Positions 1-7,061 of a DNA stretch of 7,467 nucleotides are shown here, in pieces. Under the pieces are notes generated by a model. It saw only the letters and a list, made by a program, of their open reading frames with translations. It ran no database searches and was not told the origin of the DNA. Where the stretch lies: assembly GCA_023230755.1 (NCBI GenBank), contig JALNWS010000191.1, forward strand, positions 1 to 7,467, in the 5' to 3' direction. The position numbers and the translations under genes are program-made. Source of the stretch: Azoarcus sp. (GTDB taxonomy: Bacteria; Pseudomonadota; Gammaproteobacteria; Burkholderiales; Rhodocyclaceae). Numbering within the stretch: position 1 is the first letter of the stretch; every line of letters begins with the position of its first letter.

Positions 1-2857
1 CAATTTCTGAGCTGCCTGTCCGGCAGTGACGGTATGGGGTTTCTGACGACACGGACAGGCGCATTTCTGAGCTGCCTGTCCGGCAGTGACGATTACTGCA
101 GCATTCACCGCCTACGCCGAGAATTTCTGAGCTGCCTGTCCGGCAGTGACGGGTCAGCGTCACTGCGACATTCACGGAATTCGTTTCTGAGCTGCCTGTC
201 CGGCAGTGACGCGTGTGCGGCGCTGTCTGCAGGACTTTCGGAGTTTCTGAGCTGCCTGTCCGGCAGTGACGTGTTCGGCCGCTGCATCTTGTTGGCCGTG
301 TCGGTTTCTGAGCTGCCTGTCCGGCAGTGACGGAAAACGAGGTGCGCAGTGCCGTCCGCGAGGCTTTCTGAGCTGCCTGTCCGGCAGTGACGAACAACCG
401 GCGCTTCCTGCGGGTCGGCGAACATTTCTGAGCTGCCTGTCCGGCAGTGACGTTTCCAACCCTGCTACTGCAACTGGCGCTGACTTTCTGAGCTGCCTGT
501 CCGGCAGTGACGCTCCGACTGCACATCCTGCGTCGTCATGATTGTTTCTGAGCTGCCTGTCCGGCAGTGACGTATTTCTTCGACACCGATCACCCGGTCG
601 GAGATTTCTGAGCTGCCTGTCCGGCAGTGACGAAGATCCACAACGCGTGGAGGCACCGGGTACATTTCTGAGCTGCCTGTCCGGCAGTGACGTACACGTA
701 TTCGAACCACTCAAACAACGTAACTTTCTGAGCTGCCTGTCCGGCAGTGACGTCACGGAAAGCACCGCGCTTGCAATCGTCGGCTTTCTGAGCTGCCTGT
801 CCGGCAGTGACGGCCGTGACAGCGGAGAATAGACGCCTTAACTGTTTCTGAGCTGCCTGTCCGGCAGTGACGAGCTGTGCCGCTGCCGACTTTTCGCGCG
901 GACATTTCTGAGCTGCCTGTCCGGCAGTGACGTAGGCTAGACCCCCACAAGCACCGAGCGACGGTTTCTGAGCTGCCTGTCCGGCAGTGACGAGGTGGCC
1001 GAATCTCCGGCGCGGAGTGTGGAATTTCTGAGCTGCCTGTCCGGCAGTGACGTACGGTGACGAGTACGAACTGCTGCTCGAAATTTTCTGAGCTGCCTGT
1101 CCGGCAGTGACGTACGACTGAGCCGATGGTGATGCCCATGCCCTTTTTCTGAGCTGCCTGTCCGGCAGTGACGTGTGTTCACGTTGGCGCTTGATTCGAT
1201 CGCGATTTCTGAGCTGCCTGTCCGGCAGTGACGGCTTGTATGACGTCGATTGCGCTTTGCGCGGCGTTTCTGAGCTGCCTGTCCGGCAGTGACGCTCGTC
1301 GGCCGTCATGCCCTGCATGCGGCGGTTTTCTGAGCTGCCTGTCCGGCAGTGACGGCCCTGGGTGGCATCGATTGCGGTGTTGAGCATTTCTGAGCTGCCT
1401 GTCCGGCAGTGACGGCCGACCTTGATGCTGCACGTGCAAACGCTAATTTCTGAGCTGCCTGTCCGGCAGTGACGACGACCTGCCCGGCGAAGTGCGCGGC
1501 ATTGTCATTTCTGAGCTGCCTGTCCGGCAGTGACGAGACCAACGGCAAACGTCGCCGAGTAGGTGTATTTCTGAGCTGCCTGTCCGGCAGTGACGCGGCT
1601 GGTCGAGCAGGCGCGGTCGGAGTTCGATTTCTGAGCTGCCTGTCCGGCAGTGACGAGATTTTCCGGATATGGGCCAATGCCGCATATTTTCTGAGCTGCC
1701 TGTCCGGCAGTGACGGCTTGCGGCGGATGCACTTGCGGGCATCGAATTTTCTGAGCTGCCTGTCCGGCAGTGACGGGTAACGCGGGCGATTGGAAGCGAC
1801 ACCGGAATTTCTGAGCTGCCTGTCCGGCAGTGACGCCGTTTTGGCCGCCGTTTATTCGGCGGGTGATTTTCTGAGCTGCCTGTCCGGCAGTGACGATCGC
1901 CACAGCGCGCAAGCATGACCTTGCTGTTTTCTGAGCTGCCTGTCCGGCAGTGACGCATCATCGACCTGACCACCGGCGGGCCGTTCGATTTCTGAGCTGC
2001 CTGTCCGGCAGTGACGCAGCGGCTCACCGAGCAGCTGGGAACACTCGATTTCTGAGCTGCCTGTCCGGCAGTGACGCTTTCCCGCGTATTCCGCAGCTTC
2101 TTTTGAGATTTCTGAGCTGCCTGTCCGGCAGTGACGGAGCGCATGCAGGATGCGGCCGAGGGCGGGAATTTCTGAGCTGCCTGTCCGGCAGTGACGCGCC
2201 ACCGCGGCAAAACGTATCCCGCTGGCGATTTCTGAGCTGCCTGTCCGGCAGTGACGGATCAGCTGCATGGATGCCGGGGAGGTCTGCATTTCTGAGCTGC
2301 CTGTCCGGCAGTGACGATCGGTGATTTGATGAAGCTCGGAAGAATGGATTTCTGAGCTGCCTGTCCGGCAGTGACGATCGTGCCGGTCTTCGGATCAACC
2401 GTGTAGTTTTTCTGAGCTGCCTGTCCGGCAGTGACGTCGGCCATGTCCTTGGTGTAGCCGATGTACCATTTCTGAGCTGCCTGTCCGGCAGTGACGAGCG
2501 AGCGCGACGGTACTCGGGGCCGGCACCTTTTCTGAGCTGCCTGTCCGGCAGTGACGGGTGTCGGATTTGATACCGATCACATGACGCATTTCTGAGCTGC
2601 CTGTCCGGCAGTGACGGGCGTAGGGGTCAAGTTCGATCATCGTGCAACATTTCTGAGCTGCCTGTCCGGCAGTGACGAATAAATGAACCATGAAACGCTG
2701 CCGGCGCAATTTCTGAGCTGCCTGTCCGGCAGTGACGGCCGTCCGGGCGGGCGTAGGGGAACACGCTGCTTTCTGAGCTGCCTGTCCGGCAGTGACGGAA
2801 AACACGTCCGGTGCGCGCGGTATCGACTTTTTCTGAGCTGCCTGTCCGGCAGTGACG
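1..2857 (-). CRISPR. Type I-F CRISPR array, 48 repeats, truncated at left edge
   Basis: Forty-eight 28-bp repeats are seen, the first at 4-31 and the last at 2830-2857, all identical by eye. The period is 60 bp, giving 32-nt spacers. Six spacers are 33 nt: those ending just before the repeats at 305, 1146, 1267, 1508, 1989 and 2650. Read on the minus strand, the repeat begins CGTCACTGCC, has a CTGCC/GGCAG stem with a GGACA loop, and ends CTCAGAAA. This matches the type I-F pattern, in which Cas6f cuts at the 3' base of the hairpin and leaves an 8-nt 5' handle (here CUCAGAAA). Transcription is therefore leftward, in line with the cas operon. The newest spacers should be at the right end, beside the leader. 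No duplicated spacer and no degenerate terminal repeat is visible, so the trailer end lies outside the window. Open frames running through the array on both strands are artefacts of the periodic repeat. Confidence 0.99.
2830..2857 (-). repeat. Leader-proximal CRISPR repeat (representative unit)
   Basis: This is the first repeat after the leader and is identical to the other 47. The CTGCC-GGACA-GGCAG segment gives a 5-bp stem with a 5-nt loop, as in the Csy4 substrate of P. aeruginosa, where the stem is the same and the loop differs. The usual I-F repeat starts GTTCAC; here it starts CGTCAC, a small departure at the 5' end, outside the stem. Confidence 0.95.
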
Positions 2858-2877
2858 TAGAGCACCTACGCGCTAAG

Positions 2878-2906
2878 ATACTAATTGTTAAAGAAATCGG
2901 GCGCAA
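2878..2906 (-). promoter_or_regulatory. Possible sigma70-type array promoter
   Basis: On the minus strand, TTGCGC (2906-2901) and TAGTAT (2883-2878) are separated by 17 bp. They match TTGACA at 3 of 6 and TATAAT at 4 of 6 positions. The -10 end is 20 nt before the leader-proximal repeat, a plausible place for an array promoter. It overlaps the stem-loop and boxA-like element, so both readings cannot be fully functional at once. The match is weak. Confidence 0.25.
2885..2896 (-). promoter_or_regulatory. boxA-like antitermination element in the leader
   Basis: The minus strand reads TTTCTTTAACAA. Its last ten bases, TCTTTAACAA, equal the core of the E. coli rRNA operon boxA (TGCTCTTTAACAA), the RNA site bound by NusB-NusE. 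It lies 27 nt before the leader-proximal repeat and directly after a hairpin. boxA elements upstream of CRISPR arrays have been reported to protect long untranslated array transcripts from Rho. If array transcription starts downstream of this site, the element would not be in the RNA and the match would be coincidental. Confidence 0.5.
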
Positions 2907-2918
2907 ACGCGCCCGATT
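2895..2918 (-). terminator. 10-bp stem-loop: cas operon terminator or boxB-like hairpin
   Basis: The minus strand reads AATCGGGCGC, loop GTTT, then GCGCCCGATT, a perfect 10-bp GC-rich stem. It is followed by TCTTT, so the RNA after the GC core reads GAUUUCUUU, an acceptable though interrupted U-tract. That suits an intrinsic terminator ending cas operon transcription before the array. The alternative is a structural hairpin upstream of boxA, as in the boxB-boxA order of rRNA operon leaders. The plus-strand reading has no T-run, so termination in that direction is unlikely. Confidence 0.55.
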
Positions 2919-2987
2919 ACCTAAAAACGAAGTAAAGCGCTAAGTGGCTGTTTTTATTCAGACCGCTGGTAGTGCTAAAAAAAGGGG

Positions 2988-3551
2988 CTAGAACCAGGGG
3001 ACCGTCGCCGTGTTACTTAGGCCGTAAGCGCTGAAGCTACCCGTAATTGGCACAGACTGCGGGGCCATGTGTTCGATGAACAGTCGGAAACGCTGACCTG
3101 TGGTGCGGCTGGACATCTCCAGGTAGGGCAGTGTCAGACGTTCCGCGCTTGAATCGGGAATGGCTGCCAGAGCATCTTCAGCGCCGATGCGCTTGCGAGA
3201 CATCAGCCTGCGGCGCAGTCGCTCGGGATTGCTTTTGCCCTGCACCCTGCGTACGACGCGATGCTGAACGGTTGTTGGAATGGGACGTGGCTCAATGAGA
3301 GCAATGTGGTCACGCATACCTTGTGTCCACCCGTTCTGCATGAGCAGACGCAGGCTGGTTGCGTTTCCATGCAAACGCAACTTGCTGCCCAGCGCCAAGG
3401 TCTTGCCGCCAACTTCCGGAAAACTGACGCCGATGTCGCCACCTCCATGATCAACCAGCCCACGATGCAGTTTGGCAAACAGCGCGTTCATCAGCATGGG
3501 CGCTGAGAACTCGGGGTCGGGCAGCAGCGCAATGTCGATGTAGTGGTCCAT
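2988..3551 (-). CDS. cas6f: CRISPR-associated endoribonuclease Cas6f (Csy4)
   Basis: Cas6f is the metal-independent endoribonuclease that cuts pre-crRNA at the 3' base of each repeat hairpin and stays bound to it as the head of the Csy complex. The product is 187 residues, the same length as P. aeruginosa Csy4, and aligns to it from MDHY at the start to VPWF at the end. The residues reported as catalytically important in that enzyme fall at the same positions here: His29 (in AKLH), Ser148 and Tyr176. The Arg-rich RNA-binding helix is present at 106-117 (KSNPERLRRRLM), with Arg102, Arg115 and Arg119 retained and Ser at 118. The ATG lies two bases after the csy3 stop, indicating tight coupling. 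It is the last gene of the operon, directly before the leader. Everything seen suggests an active enzyme matched to the adjoining repeats. Confidence 0.98.
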   Translation of the reverse strand: MDHYIDIALLPDPEFSAPMLMNALFAKLHRGLVDHGGGDIGVSFPEVGGKTLALGSKLRLHGNATSLRLLMQNGWTQGMRDHIALIEPRPIPTTVQHRVVRRVQGKSNPERLRRRLMSRKRIGAEDALAAIPDSSAERLTLPYLEMSSRTTGQRFRLFIEHMAPQSVPITGSFSAYGLSNTATVPWF

Positions 3552-3553
3552 GC

Positions 3554-4573
3554 TCAGCCCGCCTCGCCAAAGACTCCGCCACGTACCAGGGTGGCAATGA
3601 CGAAGTGTTGCTGCTCCACCGGTGGCGTCTGGTCCTTGATGATCCAGTTGTCGAGCAGGTTGTAGAAGTCGAGCTTTTGCTTGGGTTGGCGGTAGGCCTT
3701 GCCTTGGGTGGTGACGGAGCCGTACGGTTCCACTGCGATGGGGCCCAGTTCGTCCGCGCCTTCGTACCAGGTGTCGATGGTGCGCAGGGCGTTGCCAATC
3801 TTCTGCGAATGGATGCCGGCGATTTTGTTGACCTGGTAGAGGGTCTTGCTCTTGTCGCCGCGGCCACGGTCGAGGATGAGCTCCTGCGACGGGAACACCT
3901 CCTGTCCCGCACCGATGCGGACGAAGGCTGTGACCTGCAGGAGCACATGTTGTTGCCCTGCCAGCCCGCCGGTGATCATGCCTGCGAGGCCGTCTAGCGC
4001 GTCTGCGGCTTCGGAGGGGACATCAAAGCTGCGCAGCGAAAGCGCCAAAGCGTCGAAAGCCCAAGTTTCCTGCGGCACACCGCTCACCAAGTGAGCAATG
4101 TGAACTTCCACCTGTTCCGCGCCGATGCGGTTGCGCCACAGGAAGCGGCCGTTGGCTAGGTTGCAGGCATAGCGGCGACCGAGTTCCCTGAAGCCCTGAG
4201 TGTCGACGTAGCCGCTGACGGTGTTGAGCAGCTTGTTCAGGTAGTCGGCGTCATTGCAGGCAGAGGGTTTGCCGGTGCCGCCAAGCACGCGCAGCGTGAA
4301 TACGACCTTCAAGGTGTCTGCGCTGCTGGGCAGGGCGGCGACGTCAACTTTCTGCAGGTTGGGATTCTCTATTGCGGCATCGAGCTTGGCGGGGTCCTGG
4401 TCCTTGGCTTTCAGCCGGTTGGAAATGGTTCCGCGTACGGACTTCTCGGTGATCGATACGGCGTGCCAGCCCTCAATGATGCCACGCTGATCCCAGTTGC
4501 CTGCGTAGAACAGGGCGTCGGACGGATCGAGTTTGCGTTCGAAGGCGAGTACTGATGCGGTCTTGAGTGTCAT
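3554..4573 (-). CDS. csy3: Type I-F Cascade backbone protein Cas7f (Csy3)
   Basis: Cas7f polymerises along the spacer part of the crRNA, normally six copies per complex, and forms the backbone that presents the guide to target DNA. The product is 339 residues (P. aeruginosa Csy3 has 342). It carries, in order, the N-terminal TASVLAFERKLDPSDAL segment (5-21), SVRGTISNRLK (45-55), LRVLGG with PSACND (94-108), FLWRNRIGAEQVEV in the middle, then QEVFPSQELILD, IHSQKIGNALRTIDTWY, VEPYGSV, QGKAYRQPKQKLDFY and the C-terminal RGGVFGEA. All are near-identical to family segments. The start is supported by AAGGA eight bases upstream of the ATG. A 37-bp gap separates it from csy2, the largest gap in the operon, which together with its own good ribosome site fits the need for more copies of this subunit. 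It is intact. Confidence 0.98.
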   Translation of the reverse strand: MTLKTASVLAFERKLDPSDALFYAGNWDQRGIIEGWHAVSITEKSVRGTISNRLKAKDQDPAKLDAAIENPNLQKVDVAALPSSADTLKVVFTLRVLGGTGKPSACNDADYLNKLLNTVSGYVDTQGFRELGRRYACNLANGRFLWRNRIGAEQVEVHIAHLVSGVPQETWAFDALALSLRSFDVPSEAADALDGLAGMITGGLAGQQHVLLQVTAFVRIGAGQEVFPSQELILDRGRGDKSKTLYQVNKIAGIHSQKIGNALRTIDTWYEGADELGPIAVEPYGSVTTQGKAYRQPKQKLDFYNLLDNWIIKDQTPPVEQQHFVIATLVRGGVFGEAG

Positions 4574-4610
4574 GGTCTGGATTCCTTGTGATGTCAGTTC
4601 GATACAGGGT

Positions 4611-5600
4611 TCAGGCGGTTTGCAGGGATGCGAAATCGTTGCGACAGCGGTACAGTCCCGCAGCTGCGTCGGTGCTGGCGTACCAGAGCAATTGATCGGC
4701 TTTGTCCAGCCGGTGCGGGCTGATCCATTGGCCGATGGAGTACAGGCTTTCGACGAAGCGGAACGGGGTGTCGCGGTCGCGGGCGCGTTGCACTTCTCCC
4801 GCGGGAAACAACTCGGTCAATGCGCCGAAGCCGACCGGGATCGGGACGATCCAGCCCGGTCGTGGCTCGGGTTTCCACTCGACCTTCGCAGTTGATGTGG
4901 TGGGGACATCGTTGGATGCGGAGTCGGATCGAACCGGTTGCCAGTTGAAGCGTGAAAGATCGAGCAGGGCATCCAGCGCCGAAGGCTCTGGCGCGGATAC
5001 CCGTAGTTGATCGAGACGCGCGTGCAGCAAATCGTCCCGGCATACCAGTGCAAAACCCGGCAGCCAGCGGCGACGCAGATGGCGGAAGCGGCGGCGAACG
5101 TCCTCGGTATCGTCGCTGAATCGGATGAGTTCCGGGCGGCTACGCCAGTCATGGCTGGGAAGCACACTGCCGCCCGCAATGCGCATGCCGGCAAGTTCAT
5201 GTGACACGGTTTGGGCGATGGCGTCATGAGCCTTTTCGTCGAGCTCGACGAAGCCGCCGCTGACGCCGAAGATCAGTGTGATCTCCATGTGCATGCGGCC
5301 TTCCTCGACGATGGCGGAGCTGCCGCCGTCCTTGTCCACCGGGTTGCGCGTCAGGCGAAAGGCCTTCACATACCCGCCCTCAGTGGCCTGCTCGTCGAAG
5401 TCATGGCAAATCACGCCGACACTGTCGAAGGCGAGTGGCAAATCATGCGCTTCCAACTTGCGGGCGAGTGCCCACATCAGGCCGAGGAAGGCGGTCATCG
5501 CCGGAAAACCGTGGGTCAGCGGGCTGGAGATGGCATTTGCGTTCTGCACGCGCAGGCGCGGCAGGATCAGCAGGCCACCGCTGTTGGGCAAGGTGTTCAT
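4611..5600 (-). CDS. csy2: Type I-F Cascade subunit Cas5f (Csy2)
   Basis: Cas5f pairs with Cas8f at the tail of the Csy complex and holds the 5' handle of the crRNA. From the chosen start the protein is 329 residues (P. aeruginosa Csy2 has 327). Conserved segments in order: LLILPRLRVQNANAISSPLT (10-29) with HGFP just after; LTRNP and AAIVEEGR-like SAIVEEGRMH; AGMRIAGGSVLP; LPGFALV; LDALLDLSRFN; GWIVPIPVGF; RARDRDTPFRFVESLY; WISPHRL. The open frame extends 25 codons upstream (to 5675), but those codons overlap csy1. The internal ATG at 5600 is preferred because GGGAGG lies 7 nt before it, its final base arrangement (TGATG) overlaps the csy1 stop by one base, and the resulting N-terminus matches the family. 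The TGATG overlap implies translational coupling with csy1. Cas5f is a separate protein here, not fused to Cas8f as in transposon-associated I-F3 systems. Confidence 0.97.
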   Translation of the reverse strand: MNTLPNSGGLLILPRLRVQNANAISSPLTHGFPAMTAFLGLMWALARKLEAHDLPLAFDSVGVICHDFDEQATEGGYVKAFRLTRNPVDKDGGSSAIVEEGRMHMEITLIFGVSGGFVELDEKAHDAIAQTVSHELAGMRIAGGSVLPSHDWRSRPELIRFSDDTEDVRRRFRHLRRRWLPGFALVCRDDLLHARLDQLRVSAPEPSALDALLDLSRFNWQPVRSDSASNDVPTTSTAKVEWKPEPRPGWIVPIPVGFGALTELFPAGEVQRARDRDTPFRFVESLYSIGQWISPHRLDKADQLLWYASTDAAAGLYRCRNDFASLQTA

Positions 5601-6961
5601 CACACAGCCTCCCGTACCGGAATGTAGGTCGGCGCATCGCCCTGGACTCGCAGCCTGTGCAGCTTGCCCGCCCACGCTGTGTGGAGCAGCAGTTCGTCGC
5701 GCCAGTGGCGGCCCTCAATGTCGCCCAGTGGCAAGGCCTGGCCGAGTTCGTGGTTCAACCAGTTGCCGAAGCGGCGGCCGACTTCGGCAGGCCAGTCCAT
5801 GCGATGCCACGCTGCTTGAAACTCGGTGTCGGTGTCGTCTTCGGTTTCGGCGCGCCCAGGGTCCAGCCAAAGCCGCTCGGCCTCGACAAGCCGGCAGTCG
5901 GCAGCGAGCGTCCAGCATGCGGGCAGGGTGGATTGCAGCGGGTTAGCGAAGTCGACGAGTTCGTCGACCAGCTGGTCGAGCAGGGTATCGCGACGGTTGC
6001 GGGTTTCCATGGTGGGCGGCGGGCCGCTCTTCAGAAAATCGCGCAGGGTGCGCACTGCAGTCCGCACCTCCGGAATGCGGCCGAATCGCGGGAACACTGA
6101 ATCGGTGAGCAGCGGGGCCTTCACCGCGAGCGTCGTCCATTTGGGCGGACGCGATGACAACAGGTAGTTGTTGCCACCGCGTTCGCTGTTCAGCTGGCTG
6201 ATGTTTTGCGGCTTGGTGCCGCCGAACTTCTGCACGGCAAGGTCGGGATAATCGCGGTAGCCGGTGTTGTGGTCGCGTTGTGCGTAGCGCGCCTGACGTG
6301 CGAGTTTGCCAGCTTCGCCGAAGCGGTCCTCGTTGATGGTCTGGAAGACCGCGTGAGCCAGCGTGCTCGAATAAAGCGGTGCGAGCAGGTGATACTGACT
6401 GTTGTCCGCGGGGTCTTCACCAGCCAGCCAGTAGAGCTGCTTGGCGAGGGTGTGTGAGCTCGGTGTGGCGCTGCGAGGTGCGGTGATGCCGGTGAAAGCG
6501 GTCAGCCATTCGCCTGCCTGGTCGGCGTCGTCGCTGAGTGCGGCGACCAGATCAGGGTCCCCGTCCTGCATCCAGGCGAGCAAGGGGCGGCCTTCGGCTG
6601 GCAGTTTGAGCAGCTTGAAAACGTCGAGCGCGGCGGCGTTGCCGACCACGTCGCTGCTAAAGTTCTGTCCCAGAACGTGGCTGCCGACTTCCCGGTGCGC
6701 AGGCAACTCGCGGGGTTCGCGGAAGAGGTTGGTGCCGCGGGCGTCGGGGTGGATGGGTTTGAGGGTATGGGTGACGATCTGGATCTGAGTTACGCGCCGC
6801 GCGGCGTCAGCCAGCCAAGTCTCACGAGCGTGCTGAGCGATCAGCTCGTCGCGCTTCGGGTCGTCGGGTGGGAGCTTGTCCAGCTTGGCATCTAGGCGCT
6901 CCTTTAGGAAGTGCTCGATGGCATTGCGGAAAGCGACCCGGCGTTCGGTGGGTGAGGTCAT
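5600..6961 (-). CDS. csy1: Type I-F Cascade large subunit Cas8f (Csy1)
   Basis: Cas8f recognises the PAM in double-stranded DNA and starts unwinding of the target; in standard I-F systems it also takes part in Cas2-3 recruitment. The protein is 453 residues from the ATG (P. aeruginosa Csy1 has 434). Conserved blocks: AKLDKL (25-30), TWLADAARRV (48-57), IVTHTLKPIHPDARG (62-76), SDVVGNAAALDVFK (103-116), a PSSHTLAKQLY segment near 167-177, HLLAPL, VQKFGGTKPQNISQLN (243-258), and WPAEVGRRFGNWLN near the C-terminus. The residues linked to PAM contact in P. aeruginosa Csy1 (Asn111, Lys247, Asn250) correspond to Asn108, Lys250 and Asn253 here, all kept. A GTG directly before the ATG (6962-6964) is also in frame, but the ATG has the better spacing to GGGAG. 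It is the first gene of the operon as seen. No cas2-3 lies upstream, which is unusual. Confidence 0.98.
   Translation of the reverse strand: MTSPTERRVAFRNAIEHFLKERLDAKLDKLPPDDPKRDELIAQHARETWLADAARRVTQIQIVTHTLKPIHPDARGTNLFREPRELPAHREVGSHVLGQNFSSDVVGNAAALDVFKLLKLPAEGRPLLAWMQDGDPDLVAALSDDADQAGEWLTAFTGITAPRSATPSSHTLAKQLYWLAGEDPADNSQYHLLAPLYSSTLAHAVFQTINEDRFGEAGKLARQARYAQRDHNTGYRDYPDLAVQKFGGTKPQNISQLNSERGGNNYLLSSRPPKWTTLAVKAPLLTDSVFPRFGRIPEVRTAVRTLRDFLKSGPPPTMETRNRRDTLLDQLVDELVDFANPLQSTLPACWTLAADCRLVEAERLWLDPGRAETEDDTDTEFQAAWHRMDWPAEVGRRFGNWLNHELGQALPLGDIEGRHWRDELLLHTAWAGKLHRLRVQGDAPTYIPVREAV
5608..5613 (-). promoter_or_regulatory. Ribosome binding site of csy2 (fixes the start)
   Basis: GGGAGG on the minus strand lies inside the 3' end of csy1 and 7 nt before the csy2 ATG. 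The spacing is the same as for csy1, and it argues against the longer upstream frame for csy2. Confidence 0.75.
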
Positions 6962-6968
6962 CACGCGT

Positions 6969-6973
6969 CTCCC
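6969..6973 (-). promoter_or_regulatory. Ribosome binding site of csy1 (fixes the start)
   Basis: GGGAG on the minus strand is 7 nt before the ATG at 6961 but only 4 nt before the in-frame GTG at 6964. The 7-nt spacing, equal to that of csy2, favours the ATG. Confidence 0.65.
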
Positions 6974-7046
6974 GTATCAGTGAGATAGATGCTCGAATGT
7001 GATTGCATTCCATTCCTCCCCTTGTTCAAATGTTGTGGCTTACTCA

Positions 7047-7060
7047 GTTCAAAGGTGAAC
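7047..7060 (+). promoter_or_regulatory. Small inverted repeat enclosing the mntA ribosome site
   Basis: GTTCA-AAGG-TGAAC is a perfect 5-bp inverted repeat with a 4-base centre. The AAAGG ribosome binding site of mntA, 6 nt before its ATG, sits across the left arm and the loop. It could be a weak RNA hairpin affecting translation or an operator for autoregulation. The stem is short and may be chance. Confidence 0.3.
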
Positions 7061-7061
7061 C

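Larger units (their letters stand above)
2858..2987 (-). promoter_or_regulatory. CRISPR leader between cas6f and the array
   Basis: This 130-bp non-coding stretch separates the cas6f stop codon from the leader-proximal repeat. It is clearly more AT-rich than the flanking genes, as leaders usually are. On the minus strand it opens with CCCC and a run of seven T directly after the cas6f stop, but no stem precedes the T-run, so I do not call that a terminator. A direct repeat GCGCTAAG (plus-strand reading) occurs at 2870-2877 and 2937-2944, 67 bp apart. A strong stem-loop and a boxA-like element lie at 2885-2918. I found no clear IHF consensus site. Confidence 0.8.
6962..7061 (-). promoter_or_regulatory. 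Divergent control region for csy1 and mntA; possible csy promoter
   Basis: These 100 bp lie between two divergently transcribed operons and so should contain the csy operon promoter and the mntA promoter. The best minus-strand candidate is TTGAAC (7029-7024), 16 bp, then TGCAAT (7007-7002), each 4 of 6 to consensus. The heptamer TTTGAAC (minus-strand reading) occurs twice, at 7024-7030 and 7047-7053, 23 bp apart, which could be operator half-sites. No convincing plus-strand promoter is seen. No CRISPR-repeat-like sequence (CTGCC or GGCAG arms) occurs here. Confidence 0.45.

Noticed and set aside
34..2943. Many overlapping open frames with recurring peptides such as FLSCLSGSD, SLPDRQLR, VTAGQAAQK and RHCRTGSSE.
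   Set aside because: They are translations of the CRISPR repeat in different frames. The 60-bp period is a multiple of three, so frames stay open. They are not repeat proteins.
2977..2990. The T-run directly after the cas6f stop as an intrinsic terminator.
   Set aside because: Seven T follow CCCC on the minus strand, but there is no stem of useful length in front of them.
3605..3997. Plus-strand open frames of 80-220 codons opposite csy1, csy2 and csy3, such as this one.
   Set aside because: They are antisense to strongly conserved Cas genes in GC-rich sequence and resemble no family I know.
5601..5675. The longer csy2 frame starting at 5675 with 25 extra residues.
   Set aside because: The extension overlaps csy1, is not found in the family, and the downstream ATG has a strong ribosome site at the right distance.
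5971..5984. 14-nt identity (GCTGGTCGAGCAGG) between the spacer part at 1598-1611 and csy1, suggesting self-targeting.
   Set aside because: The match covers guide positions 17-30 and misses the seed, the rest does not align, and the string is common in GC-rich coding sequence. Chance is the simplest reading.
4611..6961. A transposon-associated (I-F3, CAST) effector module.
   Set aside because: Those have a Cas8-Cas5 fusion and nearby tniQ and tns genes. Here Cas8f and Cas5f are separate full-length proteins and no transposition gene is seen.
6962..7061. A CreA-like guide RNA (degenerate repeat plus partial spacer) between csy1 and the toxin-antitoxin genes.
   Set aside because: No sequence resembling the repeat stem arms (CTGCC, GGCAG) or the CTCAGAAA handle is present in this interval.
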